Below are positions 8,868 to 17,887 of a stretch of 64,000 bases of DNA, in pieces. Numbering within the stretch: position 1 is the first letter of the stretch; each line of letters begins with the position of its first letter. The stretch is taken from positions 3,162,001 through 3,226,000 of the forward strand of contig NZ_CP082249.1 of assembly GCF_019879105.1 (NCBI RefSeq). The letters run 5' to 3'. Made by a program: the position numbers and the translations under genes. This stretch comes from Natrinema sp. SYSU A 869 (GTDB lineage: Archaea > Halobacteriota > Halobacteria > Halobacteriales > Natrialbaceae). The notes under the pieces were generated by a model. It was not told the DNA's origin. It made no database searches and saw only the letters and a program-made list of their open reading frames with translations.

Positions 8868-9560
8868 ATGGTCTGCTCGCTGGAGATGGGATGGCGGAAC
8901 CTCCTGTTCGAGAACTGGCCCGTCGCTGCCGACGTAATCGACGCACACCTCCCCGAGCGACTCGCCGTCGACGAACATGACGGCACTGGGTGGCTCTCGG
9001 TCGTTCCGTTTACCAACGTCACCGTTCGGCCGCGAGGGATCCCGTCGCGGCTGGGAATCCCACTGCCAGAAATTAACCTCCGGACGTACGTCACCTGTGA
9101 CGGCGAGCCGGGCGTCTACTTCTTCAGTCTCGATGCAGAGGGCGTGATGAGCGTGCTCGGTGCGCGTTGCTTCCAACATCTCCCCTACTATTACGCCCGA
9201 ATCTCGCTTACCGAAGCCGACGGCCGAGTAGCGTTCTCGAGTCGCCGTCGGCATCCTGGGGCGCGACCCGCGGCCTACGAAGCAACCTACGGACCGACCG
9301 GAGACTCCTTTTCGGCGGCCGACGATTCGCTGGCGCGGTTCCTCGTCGAGCGGTACCGGTTTTTCACCGAAGCACCCGACGACACGCTCAGATACACGAC
9401 CGTCGAACATGACCCGTGGACGCTCTATCCAGCGGCCGCCGCCGTCGAGACTAACACGCTACTCACTGCCAACGGGTTTCGACTGCCGGACGCGGAGCCG
9501 ATCTATTACTACAGCCCGGGCGTCGACGTGACCGCCGGACAGAGCAAGCGATGGGAGTGA
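8868..9560 (+). CDS. DUF2071 family protein (YqjF-like)
   Basis: 230 aa. It has the DUF2071 pattern: N-terminal MGWRNLLFENWPVAADVIDAH, GWLSVVPFTNVTVRP, then PEINLRTYVTCDGEPGVYFFSLDA, a beta-rich fold related to acetoacetate decarboxylase, and the central LPYYYARI. Family members are cytosolic proteins of unknown substrate. The upstream region contains a DtxR-like palindrome more than 300 bases away, so regulation by it is doubtful. Followed by about 240 bases with no gene before rio2 on the other strand. Confidence 0.9.
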   Translation: MVCSLEMGWRNLLFENWPVAADVIDAHLPERLAVDEHDGTGWLSVVPFTNVTVRPRGIPSRLGIPLPEINLRTYVTCDGEPGVYFFSLDAEGVMSVLGARCFQHLPYYYARISLTEADGRVAFSSRRRHPGARPAAYEATYGPTGDSFSAADDSLARFLVERYRFFTEAPDDTLRYTTVEHDPWTLYPAAAAVETNTLLTANGFRLPDAEPIYYYSPGVDVTAGQSKRWE

Positions 9561-9800
9561 ACTACTGGGTAACGGACAGTAGGCAACTACTGGCACAACG
9601 GATCGACAGATTCCCTCTCCGAGCAGAGGGTATTACACTACTTTGATATAGCGTCTTTCGATTTATTTCTGAGTTCGTCCACTATTTGTGCTACGACGGG
9701 CGACTTGCGATCACGCCGCTCTCGAGCGTGAACACGGCGCTTACGCGCACGAAAACGTCGATTCCTCGAGAAGCGGTGGCGCTGCTTCGGTCGCGGGTTC

Positions 9801-10709
9801 TCAGACGTGGGCTGCGAGTGACTCGAACGACTCGTCTTCGATGGCGCGAGCGATGTCGTCGCTCGCGAGCTCGTCGGGGACGTGCTGGGGGTACTTGCGG
9901 CGGAAGTAGCCGACGATGTTCGTCAGGTCACGCCGGAGGAACTCCTCGGCGTTCTCGTGATCGGTCGGGACGGCCTGGGGCCAGTCGAAGACTTTCACGC
10001 CCTCCTCGTTGACGAAGACGTTGTACTCGCTCATGTCCGCGTGGACGTACCCGTTCACGTACGCACGCGAGATTTCGGAGAGCAGTAGTTCGAGGACACC
10101 CAGCACCTGTTCGTCCTCGAGGCGGGTTTGGGAGAGCTCAACGCCGTCCATCTTCTCCATGACGATGGCGTGGCGATTCTGCCCGATCGGCTGGGGAACC
10201 GCGACGTCAGGGTAGAGTTCCTCGAGAATGCTATGCTCACGCTCGGCGGCCTTTCGAGCGGTGTACATCCAGGAGACGTGGTCGTTGTCCGACGTGTAAT
10301 CGCGTTCCTTGTGGACCTTCCGGAAGTTCGTATAGCCCTCGCGGTGGTACTTCAGTGCGAGGGGCTTGTAGGACTTGACCTCGTAGACGTCGCTTTCCTT
10401 CCCGACGCCCAGCGGCGAGCCGAACTCCGAGATCGTGTCCTGCTCAACGAGTGCTCGCAAGGCCAGGACGTCGTAGCCCTCGAACTGGAGGGTGTATCCC
10501 TCGTACTGGATCGTCTTCTTCTCGACTAACCCGCGCTCGAGACAACGCTCGAGGCGGTAGTCGACCTCCTCTTCGGTCATGTTGGCGAACTTCGGGAGCT
10601 TCTCCCGTTGGACCCACTCGGAGAACCGCATCCCCTGTTCGACCCCCGAGAGGAGATAGAAGTCTTCCTCGTCGAGTTCCGGGAGCAACCCGGCGACGTT
10701 TCGCACCAT
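9801..10709 (-). CDS. rio2: RIO2-type serine protein kinase
   Basis: 302 aa. An N-terminal winged helix (about 1-85) is followed by the RIO kinase domain. The glycine loop is SPLGVGKESDVYEV, the catalytic loop YVHADMSEYNVFV (HxDxxxxN), and the metal-binding segment VKVFDWPQAV (D in place of the usual DFG). RIO2 works in late maturation of the small ribosomal subunit in archaea and eukaryotes. The gene is monocistronic and its start is clear (MVRNVAGLLPELDEEDFYLL). Confidence 0.97.
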   Translation of the reverse strand: MVRNVAGLLPELDEEDFYLLSGVEQGMRFSEWVQREKLPKFANMTEEEVDYRLERCLERGLVEKKTIQYEGYTLQFEGYDVLALRALVEQDTISEFGSPLGVGKESDVYEVKSYKPLALKYHREGYTNFRKVHKERDYTSDNDHVSWMYTARKAAEREHSILEELYPDVAVPQPIGQNRHAIVMEKMDGVELSQTRLEDEQVLGVLELLLSEISRAYVNGYVHADMSEYNVFVNEEGVKVFDWPQAVPTDHENAEEFLRRDLTNIVGYFRRKYPQHVPDELASDDIARAIEDESFESLAAHV

Positions 10710-10846
10710 AGGAGTCCGTAGCCGGTGTGTACGTAAAAACGGCGTGACGGCCGGCCACCAGCAGCGTTGGTTGCGCCCGCCCTTGGGTCGTGGCCGCTGA
10801 TCGTGGTCCGACGCTGTCTCGAGCCCCTCGGACCTAGTCGCCCCTA

Positions 10847-10873
10847 CTTATGATAAATGCTATAATGCTATAT
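10847..10873 (+). promoter_or_regulatory. Probable promoter of the lipoate ligase-like gene
   Basis: A strongly AT-rich patch with overlapping TATA-like words (tatgataaa, tataatgctatat) stands 55-80 bases before the ATG at 10927, inside otherwise GC-rich DNA. Confidence 0.5.
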
Positions 10874-10926
10874 GGAATCGCGCATCCGTCGGAATCACTT
10901 TCCACCTCGTCCGCGTGGCTTCGCAC

Positions 10927-11766
10927 ATGACGGCACTGGCCGATCGGGACTGGCGGCTAATTCGGGACGAACCCCGTGACGGAGCGACACAGATGGCCAT
11001 CGAGGAGATCGCCGCGCGAACGGCGCTCGAGGACGATGTTCGAACCGTCCGTACGTACTCGTGGGAACCGAGCACACTCTCGCTTGGGTATCGACAGGAA
11101 GCCGACACGGTCGACTGGGATTTCTGCGATCGGGAAGGGATCGACGTGACGCGCCGACAGACCGGCGGCGGCGGGATCTATCACGACCGGTACGCCGATA
11201 TTTCCTATACCATCGTTGCACCCGCCGACGAGGTTCCGGGGAACCTGATGGACTGTTACGAGCTGTTCTGCGAGCCGATCCTCGAGGCCTTCGATCGAAT
11301 GGGCGTCGACGCGGCCTTCGCGTCGGCCGAACAGGACGCGATCTATCATCCCTCGTGCTATCTGCGGGACATCAACCCGGCACACGACATCGTCGCACCG
11401 GCGGACGCGGGCGCGGACGCCAAAAAGATCAGCGGTAACGCACAGTACCGCCAGCGCGATGTCGTCATCCAGCATGGCTCGATCAGTTACGCTCTCGAGC
11501 CCCGGAAACATGTCGGTGTCTTCGATACTGATCTCGAGGAGTCGACGTTCACGGATCGGGTGACGAGCATCCGAGACGAAGTTGGAATTGACCGCGAGGA
11601 GGCCGTCGACGCGATCGCAGGCGCGCTGCGCGACTGGGCTGACGCAGAGGAATCGACGTGGCGCGACGGCGAACTCGAGGCTGCCCGTGACCTTGCCGAC
11701 CGGAAATTTGGATCCGACGCGTGGGTTCGGGACCGGGAGGTGCTTGAGGCCGGCGAGCAGCAATAA
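10927..11766 (+). CDS. Lipoate--protein ligase A family protein
   Basis: 279 aa from the ATG at 10927 (MTALADRDWRLIRDEPRDG); a GTG at 10915 would add four residues. It shows the biotin/lipoate ligase fold: MAIEEIAA, YSWEPSTLSLGYRQEADTVD, the substrate-binding RRQTGGGGIYHD, and the lysine segment AKKISGNAQYRQRDVVIQHGS, where the Lys contacts lipoyl-AMP. Such proteins attach lipoate to E2 or GcvH. The fused E1 gene 4 kb away would need a lipoylated E2, but no direct link is visible. The C-terminal 70 residues are acidic. Confidence 0.88.
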   Translation: MTALADRDWRLIRDEPRDGATQMAIEEIAARTALEDDVRTVRTYSWEPSTLSLGYRQEADTVDWDFCDREGIDVTRRQTGGGGIYHDRYADISYTIVAPADEVPGNLMDCYELFCEPILEAFDRMGVDAAFASAEQDAIYHPSCYLRDINPAHDIVAPADAGADAKKISGNAQYRQRDVVIQHGSISYALEPRKHVGVFDTDLEESTFTDRVTSIRDEVGIDREEAVDAIAGALRDWADAEESTWRDGELEAARDLADRKFGSDAWVRDREVLEAGEQQ

Positions 11767-11861
11767 TTAGTGATCGACCGGCCGCTCGTGACGTGACTCG
11801 AGTGACTGCTGCGGTGGCGCGTGCTATCCTGCGATGAACGATCAGTGAATCGCGGAGAACA

Positions 11862-11906
11862 CCGCGCGAGGTCTTCGTGAACAGAGTGAACGAAGACCTC
11901 ACGCGG
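11862..11906. repeat. Stem-loop palindrome (17-bp arms, 11-nt loop)
   Basis: Arms at 11862-11878 and 11890-11906 match at 16 of 17 positions, the exception being a G-T-compatible pair. The loop is gaacagagtga. The same loop in the form gaacggagtga is found in the smaller palindrome at 24861-24881. It lies between the lipoate ligase-like gene and nfo and could act as a terminator or be a repetitive extragenic palindrome. Confidence 0.7.
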
Positions 11907-12042
11907 CTTCGAGCGACGGTTCGCCACTGGCAAACTGTAGCCCAGCACGCGCCACTGCACGCATCTTAGCCAAGCATAGAGACGCTGTTTGAACTCGAGT
12001 CGCTCCGAAGTACCTATCACGAACCGGTACTGACGAGTGGCC

Positions 12043-12927
12043 ATGAAGGTTGGCGCACACGTTTCGATCTCCGGATCGCGCGTCTCGTCTGACAAGGAAA
12101 CACCGCCGTACGACGACCTCCGCAATGCGGTCCACCGCCAGACCGCGTTCGGCGGGAACTGCGGGCAGGTGTTTACCACCTCGCCGCAGGTCTGGGCACA
12201 GCCCGAGATCAGCGACGAGGCGGCCGCGGGCTTCCGAGATGAGAGCGACGAACGACTCGAGGGGCCGTGGGTCATCCACTCGGCCTACCTCGTCAATCTC
12301 TGTACGCCCAAAGACGACCTCCGCCGGAAGTCCATGGAGAGCATGCAGGCGGAACTCGACGCCGCCGAACGACTCGGAATTCCGTACGTCAACGTCCACC
12401 TCGGAGCCCATACCGGCGCTGGCGTCGAGGGCGGACTGGACAACGCCGCGAGCGTCATCGACGACCTCGAGGTTCCCGACGACGTTCAGATCCTCATCGA
12501 GTCCGACGCGGGCAGCGGGACGAAGCTCGGCGGCGAGTTCGAGCACCTCGCGGGGATCATCGACCGCACCGAGACGGATATCGGGATCTGCATCGATACC
12601 GCCCACACGCTCGTCGCGGGCAACGACCTGACGACCCCCGAGGCGGTCGACGAGACCGTCGGTCGCTTCGACGACGAGGTCGGCCTGGAGTACCTCGAGT
12701 ACATCCATCTCAATGACTCGAAACACGACGTCGGCACCCACAAGGACGAACACGCCCACATCGGCGAGGGCTACATCGGTGAGGACGGCATGAAGGCGAT
12801 CGTGAACCATCCCGATCTGCGGGAGCTTCCGTTCGCGCTCGAGACGCCGACGGAGGACGGCCGCGGCTTCGCGTGGAACATCGAGAAAGTCAAAGAGCTC
12901 CGACAGGCGGAGCCGGTGCGACCGTAA
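12043..12927 (+). CDS. nfo: Endonuclease IV (AP endonuclease)
   Basis: 294 aa from the ATG at 12043 ([11 protein letters not shown]), the family's typical start; the upstream GTG at 12037 is less likely. It is a TIM-barrel zinc enzyme whose ligand motifs are all present: [63 protein letters not shown] and FALETPTE. It incises DNA 5' of abasic sites in base excision repair. It stands alone, convergent with the next gene. Confidence 0.97.
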   Translation: MKVGAHVSISGSRVSSDKETPPYDDLRNAVHRQTAFGGNCGQVFTTSPQVWAQPEISDEAAAGFRDESDERLEGPWVIHSAYLVNLCTPKDDLRRKSMESMQAELDAAERLGIPYVNVHLGAHTGAGVEGGLDNAASVIDDLEVPDDVQILIESDAGSGTKLGGEFEHLAGIIDRTETDIGICIDTAHTLVAGNDLTTPEAVDETVGRFDDEVGLEYLEYIHLNDSKHDVGTHKDEHAHIGEGYIGEDGMKAIVNHPDLRELPFALETPTEDGRGFAWNIEKVKELRQAEPVRP

Positions 12928-12972
12928 TCGTTTCAGGGCAGCTGCCACGAAACTCGCCGTTTTGACGGCAAC

Positions 12973-13449
12973 TCACTCCAGAAACGATTTCCATTCTCCG
13001 GTTTCTGCGACCCGCTTCAACCGCGCGTTTCGCTGTGCAAGAAGCTCTCGCATGTACCGATCGAGGTACGCACGATCGACGAGCGTCCCGACCGGTCCAC
13101 CGGGTGAGGAAAACGAGAACTCGTCACACAGTCGCGTGACGTCGCTCGAAACGGCCGTGAAGTGATGATCGTGGCGGAGCTCGGCGAACGGGCTGGAAAC
13201 GAGCTCGTCCCTGAAGAACGTCGGTCGCTGACAGTCCGATATCTCGACCGTCATCTCCAGGTGAAGCCCGAAGTAACGAGCTCGCCAGGTCACGTGGTCG
13301 CCCTCGGACAACAGGTCCGTACTCGGCCGTTCGATGGCTGATTCGTCGTGGTCTGCCATCGTCTCGAGGTGAGCGTCGACGGACCTGGCCAGGTCGAATA
13401 CTCGCTCGATGGGGGCGTGAATCGTGGTTTCGAGCTCGAGCGTAGGCAT
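12973..13449 (-). CDS. SRPBCC (START/Bet v1-like) ligand-binding protein
   Basis: 158 aa. It opens with a beta strand and amphipathic helix typical of the polyketide cyclase/SRPBCC fold (ETTIHAPIERVFDLARSVDA). It continues through WRARYFGLHLEMTVEISD and DELVSSPFAELRHDHHF, ending in a long C-terminal helix (DRYMRELLAQRNARLKRVAE). Such proteins form a hydrophobic cavity. The ligand is unknown. Transcribed divergently from the methyltransferase to its right. Confidence 0.85.
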   Translation of the reverse strand: MPTLELETTIHAPIERVFDLARSVDAHLETMADHDESAIERPSTDLLSEGDHVTWRARYFGLHLEMTVEISDCQRPTFFRDELVSSPFAELRHDHHFTAVSSDVTRLCDEFSFSSPGGPVGTLVDRAYLDRYMRELLAQRNARLKRVAETGEWKSFLE

Positions 13450-13556
13450 ATCTGGTTCCTTTCTTCCGGCGAGTTAATTATTGCTGATGAGTGAATCGGT
13501 ATTGACCAGTTCGAGAAACCGACCCGTTTTTACTCGATTCACTCGTACGGCCGTCC

Positions 13557-14360
13557 GTGCGCGAGTTCTCCGAATCGTACCTCAGCCGAACCCGTGAGGG
13601 GATGTGGGCCGACTCCCGCGACGCCCTCGAATCGCTCGCCCTCGACGCTCGCGACCGGATTCTGGACGTGGGCTGTGGGACCGGCGAGTTGAGCCGCGTC
13701 CTCGCAGCGGAGTCGCCGGGCGAGGTAATCGGTTGTGACGCCGATCCCGACCTACTCGCGACCGCGGGCGAGCACGTCCCGGTCGTGGCGGGTGATGCAT
13801 TTCAACTTCCGTTCTCCGACGACACCTTCGATCTCGTCGTCTGTCAGGCGTTGCTGATCAATCTGCCCGAGCCCGCGGCCGCCGTCACCGAGTTCGCGCG
13901 CGTCTCGAGCGACCTCGTCGCAGCCGTCGAACCCGACAACGCTGCGGTCGAGATCGACTCGAGCGTCGACGCGGAAGGCCAACTCGAGCGCCGCGCGCGC
14001 CGGGCCTACCTCGACGGCGTAAAGACGGACGTCGCGCTCGGAGCCGACGCCCGCGAGGCGTTCGACGCAGCGGGACTCGAGGTGCTCGAAACCCGCCGGT
14101 ACGATCACGTTCGGACGGTCGAGCCGCCGTACAGCGACGGCGCGCTGACGGCTGCCCGCCGCAAGGCGACCGGTGACGGACTGGCCGACGATCGGACGAC
14201 GTTGCTCGCCGGCGCGCTGACCGAAGGCGAGTACGATGACCTCCGCGGGTCGTGGCGCGAGATGGGTCGAGACGTGATCGAGCAGATGCGTGACCGCGAC
14301 TACCGACGGACCGAACGGGTGCCGTTTTACGTGACCGTCGGCCGCGTTCCGGAGTCGTAG
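13557..14360 (+). CDS. Class I SAM-dependent methyltransferase
   Basis: 267 aa from a GTG at 13557. Motif I for S-adenosylmethionine is ILDVGCGTGELSRVLA near residue 38; motif II-like acidic residue GCDADPDLL and post-I DTFDLVVCQALLINLPEP follow. The C-terminal half (from about 150) is helical, with GVKTDVALGADAREAFDAAGL, and may shape the acceptor site. Substrate unknown. It precedes an ABC exporter but is separated by 170 bases. Confidence 0.9.
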   Translation: MREFSESYLSRTREGMWADSRDALESLALDARDRILDVGCGTGELSRVLAAESPGEVIGCDADPDLLATAGEHVPVVAGDAFQLPFSDDTFDLVVCQALLINLPEPAAAVTEFARVSSDLVAAVEPDNAAVEIDSSVDAEGQLERRARRAYLDGVKTDVALGADAREAFDAAGLEVLETRRYDHVRTVEPPYSDGALTAARRKATGDGLADDRTTLLAGALTEGEYDDLRGSWREMGRDVIEQMRDRDYRRTERVPFYVTVGRVPES

Positions 14361-14532
14361 CTCGCCGCTCGAGCAGCCGATATCGCTCGTTCAGTCACTG
14401 TTCGATTCACCGTCGGCCACAGTCGCTGAAACGTGCATTTTGATGCCACGCACGGTCGAATGCGCGTCTCCGTTGACCCACGACCGGCCGCTGGACCACC
14501 ACAGCAATGGTGTCAGGCCACTAAGGCAACGT

Positions 14533-15516
14533 ATGGCCGCAATCGAACTCGAGGGGCTCACGAAGGACTACGGCGAGGTACTCGCCAACGACGGCGTCAC
14601 GTTCGATGTCGAGCACGGCGAGATTTTCGGCTACCTCGGACCGAACGGCGCGGGGAAGACGACGACGATCCGGACGCTACTCGGATTGCTCTCGCCGACC
14701 GCCGGAACGGCCCGGCTGCTCGGACGGGACGTAACCGACGAGGAGCAACTGCTCGAGGCCAAGCGTCGGCTCGGCTACCTCCCCGACGATCCGGCGTTCG
14801 ACGAGACGGCGACCGGCCGAGAGATCCTCGACTTGCACGCCTCGCTGAAGGGCAACGAGCGCAGCGACGAGTTGCTCGAGCTGTTTGACCCGCCGCTCGA
14901 TCGCGAGATCCGGGAGTACTCGCGGGGGAACGTCCAGAAACTGGGGCTGGTGACGACGTTCATGCACGACCCCGACCTGGTGATTTTAGACGAGCCAACC
15001 AGCGGGCTCGATCCCCTGTTACAACAGCGGTTCAACGAGTTCGTTCGAGCCGAGCGGGAGGCGGGGCTGACGGTGTTTTTCTCATCGCATATCCTGAGCG
15101 ATGTCCGCAAGCTGTGCGATCGCGTCGGGATCATTCGGAACGGACAGTTGGTCACGGTCGAGCCCGTCGAATCGCTGTTAGACAGAAGCGGCAAGTTCGT
15201 CCGGCTCCACGCCGACGAGTCGATCCCAATTCAATCGCTCGAAATAGACGGCGTTCACGGGCTCGAGTCCAATACCGGGGCCGGCCCGAGCGACGGGACC
15301 GAATACGTCTTTACGTTCACCGGGGACGTCAACGCCCTGCTCGCAGCCTTCCGGGAGTACCGATTGCTCGACCTCTCGATCGAGGAAGCGCCCCTCGAGG
15401 AAGTCTTCATGCGGTTCTACGGCGGCTCGGCAACGACCGACCGGGGCGAGCAGGGCGATCGCGGGGCCGTCGCTGGTAGCGCAGGCGAGGGCAACACGGG
15501 TGATGGCGATGTTTGA
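14533..15516 (+). CDS. ABC transporter ATP-binding protein (ABC-2 type exporter)
   Basis: 327 aa from the ATG at 14533. Walker A is GPNGAGKTTT, the signature loop is EYSRGNVQKLGLV (a relaxed LSGGQ: SRGNVQK), and Walker B is LVILDEPTSGLDP. The H-loop is SSHILSDV. The C-terminal 110 residues form the regulatory extension seen in CcmA/DrrA-type exporters, with a Gly/Ser-rich tail. It overlaps the permease gene by eight bases, so the two form one operon. It hydrolyses ATP at the inner face of the membrane. Confidence 0.95.
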   Translation: MAAIELEGLTKDYGEVLANDGVTFDVEHGEIFGYLGPNGAGKTTTIRTLLGLLSPTAGTARLLGRDVTDEEQLLEAKRRLGYLPDDPAFDETATGREILDLHASLKGNERSDELLELFDPPLDREIREYSRGNVQKLGLVTTFMHDPDLVILDEPTSGLDPLLQQRFNEFVRAEREAGLTVFFSSHILSDVRKLCDRVGIIRNGQLVTVEPVESLLDRSGKFVRLHADESIPIQSLEIDGVHGLESNTGAGPSDGTEYVFTFTGDVNALLAAFREYRLLDLSIEEAPLEEVFMRFYGGSATTDRGEQGDRGAVAGSAGEGNTGDGDV

Positions 15517-16297
15517 ACTGACGCGGTACGATGGTCGCCGGCGGATTCGGGGTAGTATTTATCTCTCGATTGGACTTTCCCTGCTCGCGGCGATGGTCAT
15601 CTGGGTCTACCCGTCGTTCGAGGCCGAGGTCGACCTCAACCAGCTGCTGGCCGCCTATCCCGAACCGATTCTGCAGGTGATGGGCATACAAACGATGACG
15701 AGTCTGGGTGGGTTCCTCTCGTTCGAGCTCTACACCTTCGGCTGGATCATCATGCTGGGCCTGTATCTGGCCTACGCCACAGCGGGAGCGATCGCCGACG
15801 ACGTCGATCGCGGCCGGATGGATATTCTGCTTTCGATTCCGATTTCCCGGGCGCGAGTAGTCGGCGAACGGTTCGCTGCGATGGCGGTCCCGATCGTCGG
15901 CGCGAACCTCCTGCCGCCGGTCGTCGTCTACGTCGGCGCGCGACTGATCGACCACCCCCTCGCCGCCGCGGACGTGCTCGCGGTCCACCTGCTCTCGATC
16001 CCCTATCTGTTCGCCTGCGCCGGGATCGGCCTGCTCGCGTCGGTCGCCTTCGATCGCGCGGCGATCGCCCAGCGGGTCGCTCTCGGGGTCACGTTCGTGC
16101 TCTTCCTGTCCGAGTCGCTGCTCACCGGGACCGACGCCGAGACGGTCGGTGCGATCGCACCGATGCGCTACTACGATCCGAACGCAGTGTTGCTCGAGGG
16201 GAGCTACGACCTCGTCGGGGCGGGGATTCTCGTCGCGATGACGCTCGCCTTCCTCGTCGCGAGCCAACTGTGGTTCGGACGGATCGATATCCACTGA
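15509..16297 (+). CDS. ABC-2 type transporter permease
   Basis: 262 aa; the ATG at 15509 lies inside the end of the ATPase gene, with two alternative starts at 15500 (GTG) and 15503 (ATG). Six hydrophobic helices can be traced (IYLSIGLSLLAAMVIWV, LYTFGWIIMLGLYLAYA, MAVPIVGANLLPPVVVY, LLSIPYLFACAGIGLLA, LGVTFVLFLSESLL, GAGILVAMTLAFLVASQ). The DDVDRGRMDILLSIPISRARV segment is typical of ABC-2 permeases. It forms an exporter with the upstream ATPase. The cargo is unknown (drug, lipid or polymer). Confidence 0.93.
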   Translation: MFELTRYDGRRRIRGSIYLSIGLSLLAAMVIWVYPSFEAEVDLNQLLAAYPEPILQVMGIQTMTSLGGFLSFELYTFGWIIMLGLYLAYATAGAIADDVDRGRMDILLSIPISRARVVGERFAAMAVPIVGANLLPPVVVYVGARLIDHPLAAADVLAVHLLSIPYLFACAGIGLLASVAFDRAAIAQRVALGVTFVLFLSESLLTGTDAETVGAIAPMRYYDPNAVLLEGSYDLVGAGILVAMTLAFLVASQLWFGRIDIH

Positions 16298-16400
16298 AAC
16301 CGACTCACAGTGCCGGATTCGGTAACATATCAGTTTCTGTCATTGGGGGAACACGACCAGGCAAGTGATACCGTTCGACTGCGAAACACCGATCATATCG

Positions 16401-16826
16401 ATGCCAGATTTCGAAGCGCTCGTCGAGGGGAGTCCGGACCTCTACACCGTTTTCGACGAGGACGGGGTTGTCCTGTATCAGAACGCCGCACTCGAGCGAT
16501 TGTCTGGCCACGCCGTCGAACACGGATCGACGAACCCTGCATCGCAAACTCAGCAGGACGCCGTCGAACACGGTGGTTCGGGCGTAACCGTTACCGTCGA
16601 CGATCTCGCAGACGGCTTCTTCCTCGAGGACGACGGGTGCGGGATTCCGGCCGACCGGCGCGAGCAGGTCTTCGAACCGGGTTACTCCACCGCGAGCGAG
16701 GGAACGGGGTACAGGCTCGGGATCGTCGAACGGATCGTCGACGCGAACGGCTGGTCGATAACCGTTACCGAGGGATCGGACGGCGGCGCGCGATTCGAGA
16801 TTACCGGGGTCGAATTCGTGGCCTAG
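16401..16826 (+). pseudogene. Internally deleted PAS-histidine kinase remnant
   Basis: 141 codons from the ATG at 16401. Residues 1-40 are the start of a PAS domain (LVEGSPDLYTVFDEDGVVLYQN). Residues 60-141 are the end of a HATPase domain, with the G1 box in the form VEDDG-like LEDDGCGIP and the G2-type loop STASEGTGYRLGIVERIVDA. The rest of PAS, the whole phospho-acceptor helix with its His, and most of the N-box are missing. The joint falls between two direct copies of a 16-base repeat at 16510-16525 and 16558-16573. The open frame could still make a short protein, but it cannot be a kinase. Confidence 0.75.
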
Positions 16827-16868
16827 AGACCACGGTTGATTTACGATTCTCGTGCTAACGCCCGTGTA

Positions 16869-17870
16869 ATGCGTTCGAAGGAACGGTTGCAGCGCCACCA
16901 GATCGCCGTTTACGCAGTCGCGGTCGCGCTCGCCGTCGGGATCGGAGTGGGGCGACCGGCGATCGCAGCGCTCTTCGAGCGGCTCATCACCCCCGTTCTC
17001 GCGGTGTTGCTCTACGTGACCTTCCTCGAGATTCCCTTCGTCCGGTTTCGCGCGGCGTTTACGAACGGCCGGTTCATGGCCGGTGCGTTCGGGCTGAACT
17101 TCCTCGTCGTCCCGGTCGTCGTCTACGGGCTCACTCGATTTCTCCCGCAGGAACCGGTGGTTCTCGTCGGTGCGTTCATGGTGTTGTTGACGCCCTGTAT
17201 CGACTACGTGATCGCGTTTACCGACCTCGCCGGCGGGGACGCCGAGCAGATCACCGCTGCGACGCCGGCATTACTGCTCCTGCAGTTACTCCTATTGCCG
17301 GTCTATCTCTGGCTGTTCATGGGAAGCCGGATTGCCACTATCGTCGAGCCTGAACCGTTCCTTGAGGCGTTTTTCTTTCTCATCGTGATGCCGCTGGCGC
17401 TCGCATGGCTCACCGAAGTGGGGGCGACGCGGTCGGAAACCGGCCGCCGATGGCAGGCGGCGATGGGGTGGCTTCCCGTCCCGATGATGGGTGCGACTCT
17501 GCTGGTCGTGATCGTCTCCCAGTTGCCTCGCGTCCAGGACTCGATCGGTCAGATCGCCGCTGTCGTCCCGGTGTACGTCGCCTTTCTCGTCGTCATGCCG
17601 CTTCTCGGTCGAGTGACGGCCGGGCTCCTCCGAATGGATACCGGTGAGAGCCGCGCGCTCATCTTCACCGCTGTGACGCGAAATTCGCTAGTCGTACTCC
17701 CGCTGGCACTTGCGCTCCCTGCAGGCTACGAGCTAGCTCCGGCGGTCGTCGTCACCCAGACGCTCGTCGAACTGACCGGCATGGTCGTCCTCACTCGAGT
17801 CGTGCCGGCGTGGCTCGTCTCGGAGGCACCGGACACGATTGCGGTCCCCGGTATCGAACCGGACGAGTGA
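16869..17870 (+). CDS. Arsenite/bile acid-type exporter (ACR3/BASS superfamily)
   Basis: 333 aa from the ATG at 16869; an in-frame ATG at 16836 would add eleven residues. About ten hydrophobic helices. The segment MVLLTPCIDYVIAFTDLAGGD around residue 105-125 carries the cysteine after a Pro that aligns with the arsenite-handling region of ACR3-like proteins annotated arsenic resistance protein. The late segment TAVTRNSLVVLPLALALP fits the discontinuous helix of BASS carriers. It could export arsenite, or carry an organic anion. No ArsR or arsenate reductase is adjacent. Confidence 0.8.
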   Translation: MRSKERLQRHQIAVYAVAVALAVGIGVGRPAIAALFERLITPVLAVLLYVTFLEIPFVRFRAAFTNGRFMAGAFGLNFLVVPVVVYGLTRFLPQEPVVLVGAFMVLLTPCIDYVIAFTDLAGGDAEQITAATPALLLLQLLLLPVYLWLFMGSRIATIVEPEPFLEAFFFLIVMPLALAWLTEVGATRSETGRRWQAAMGWLPVPMMGATLLVVIVSQLPRVQDSIGQIAAVVPVYVAFLVVMPLLGRVTAGLLRMDTGESRALIFTAVTRNSLVVLPLALALPAGYELAPAVVVTQTLVELTGMVVLTRVVPAWLVSEAPDTIAVPGIEPDE

Positions 17871-17887
17871 CCCGTGAGTTACGGCGA

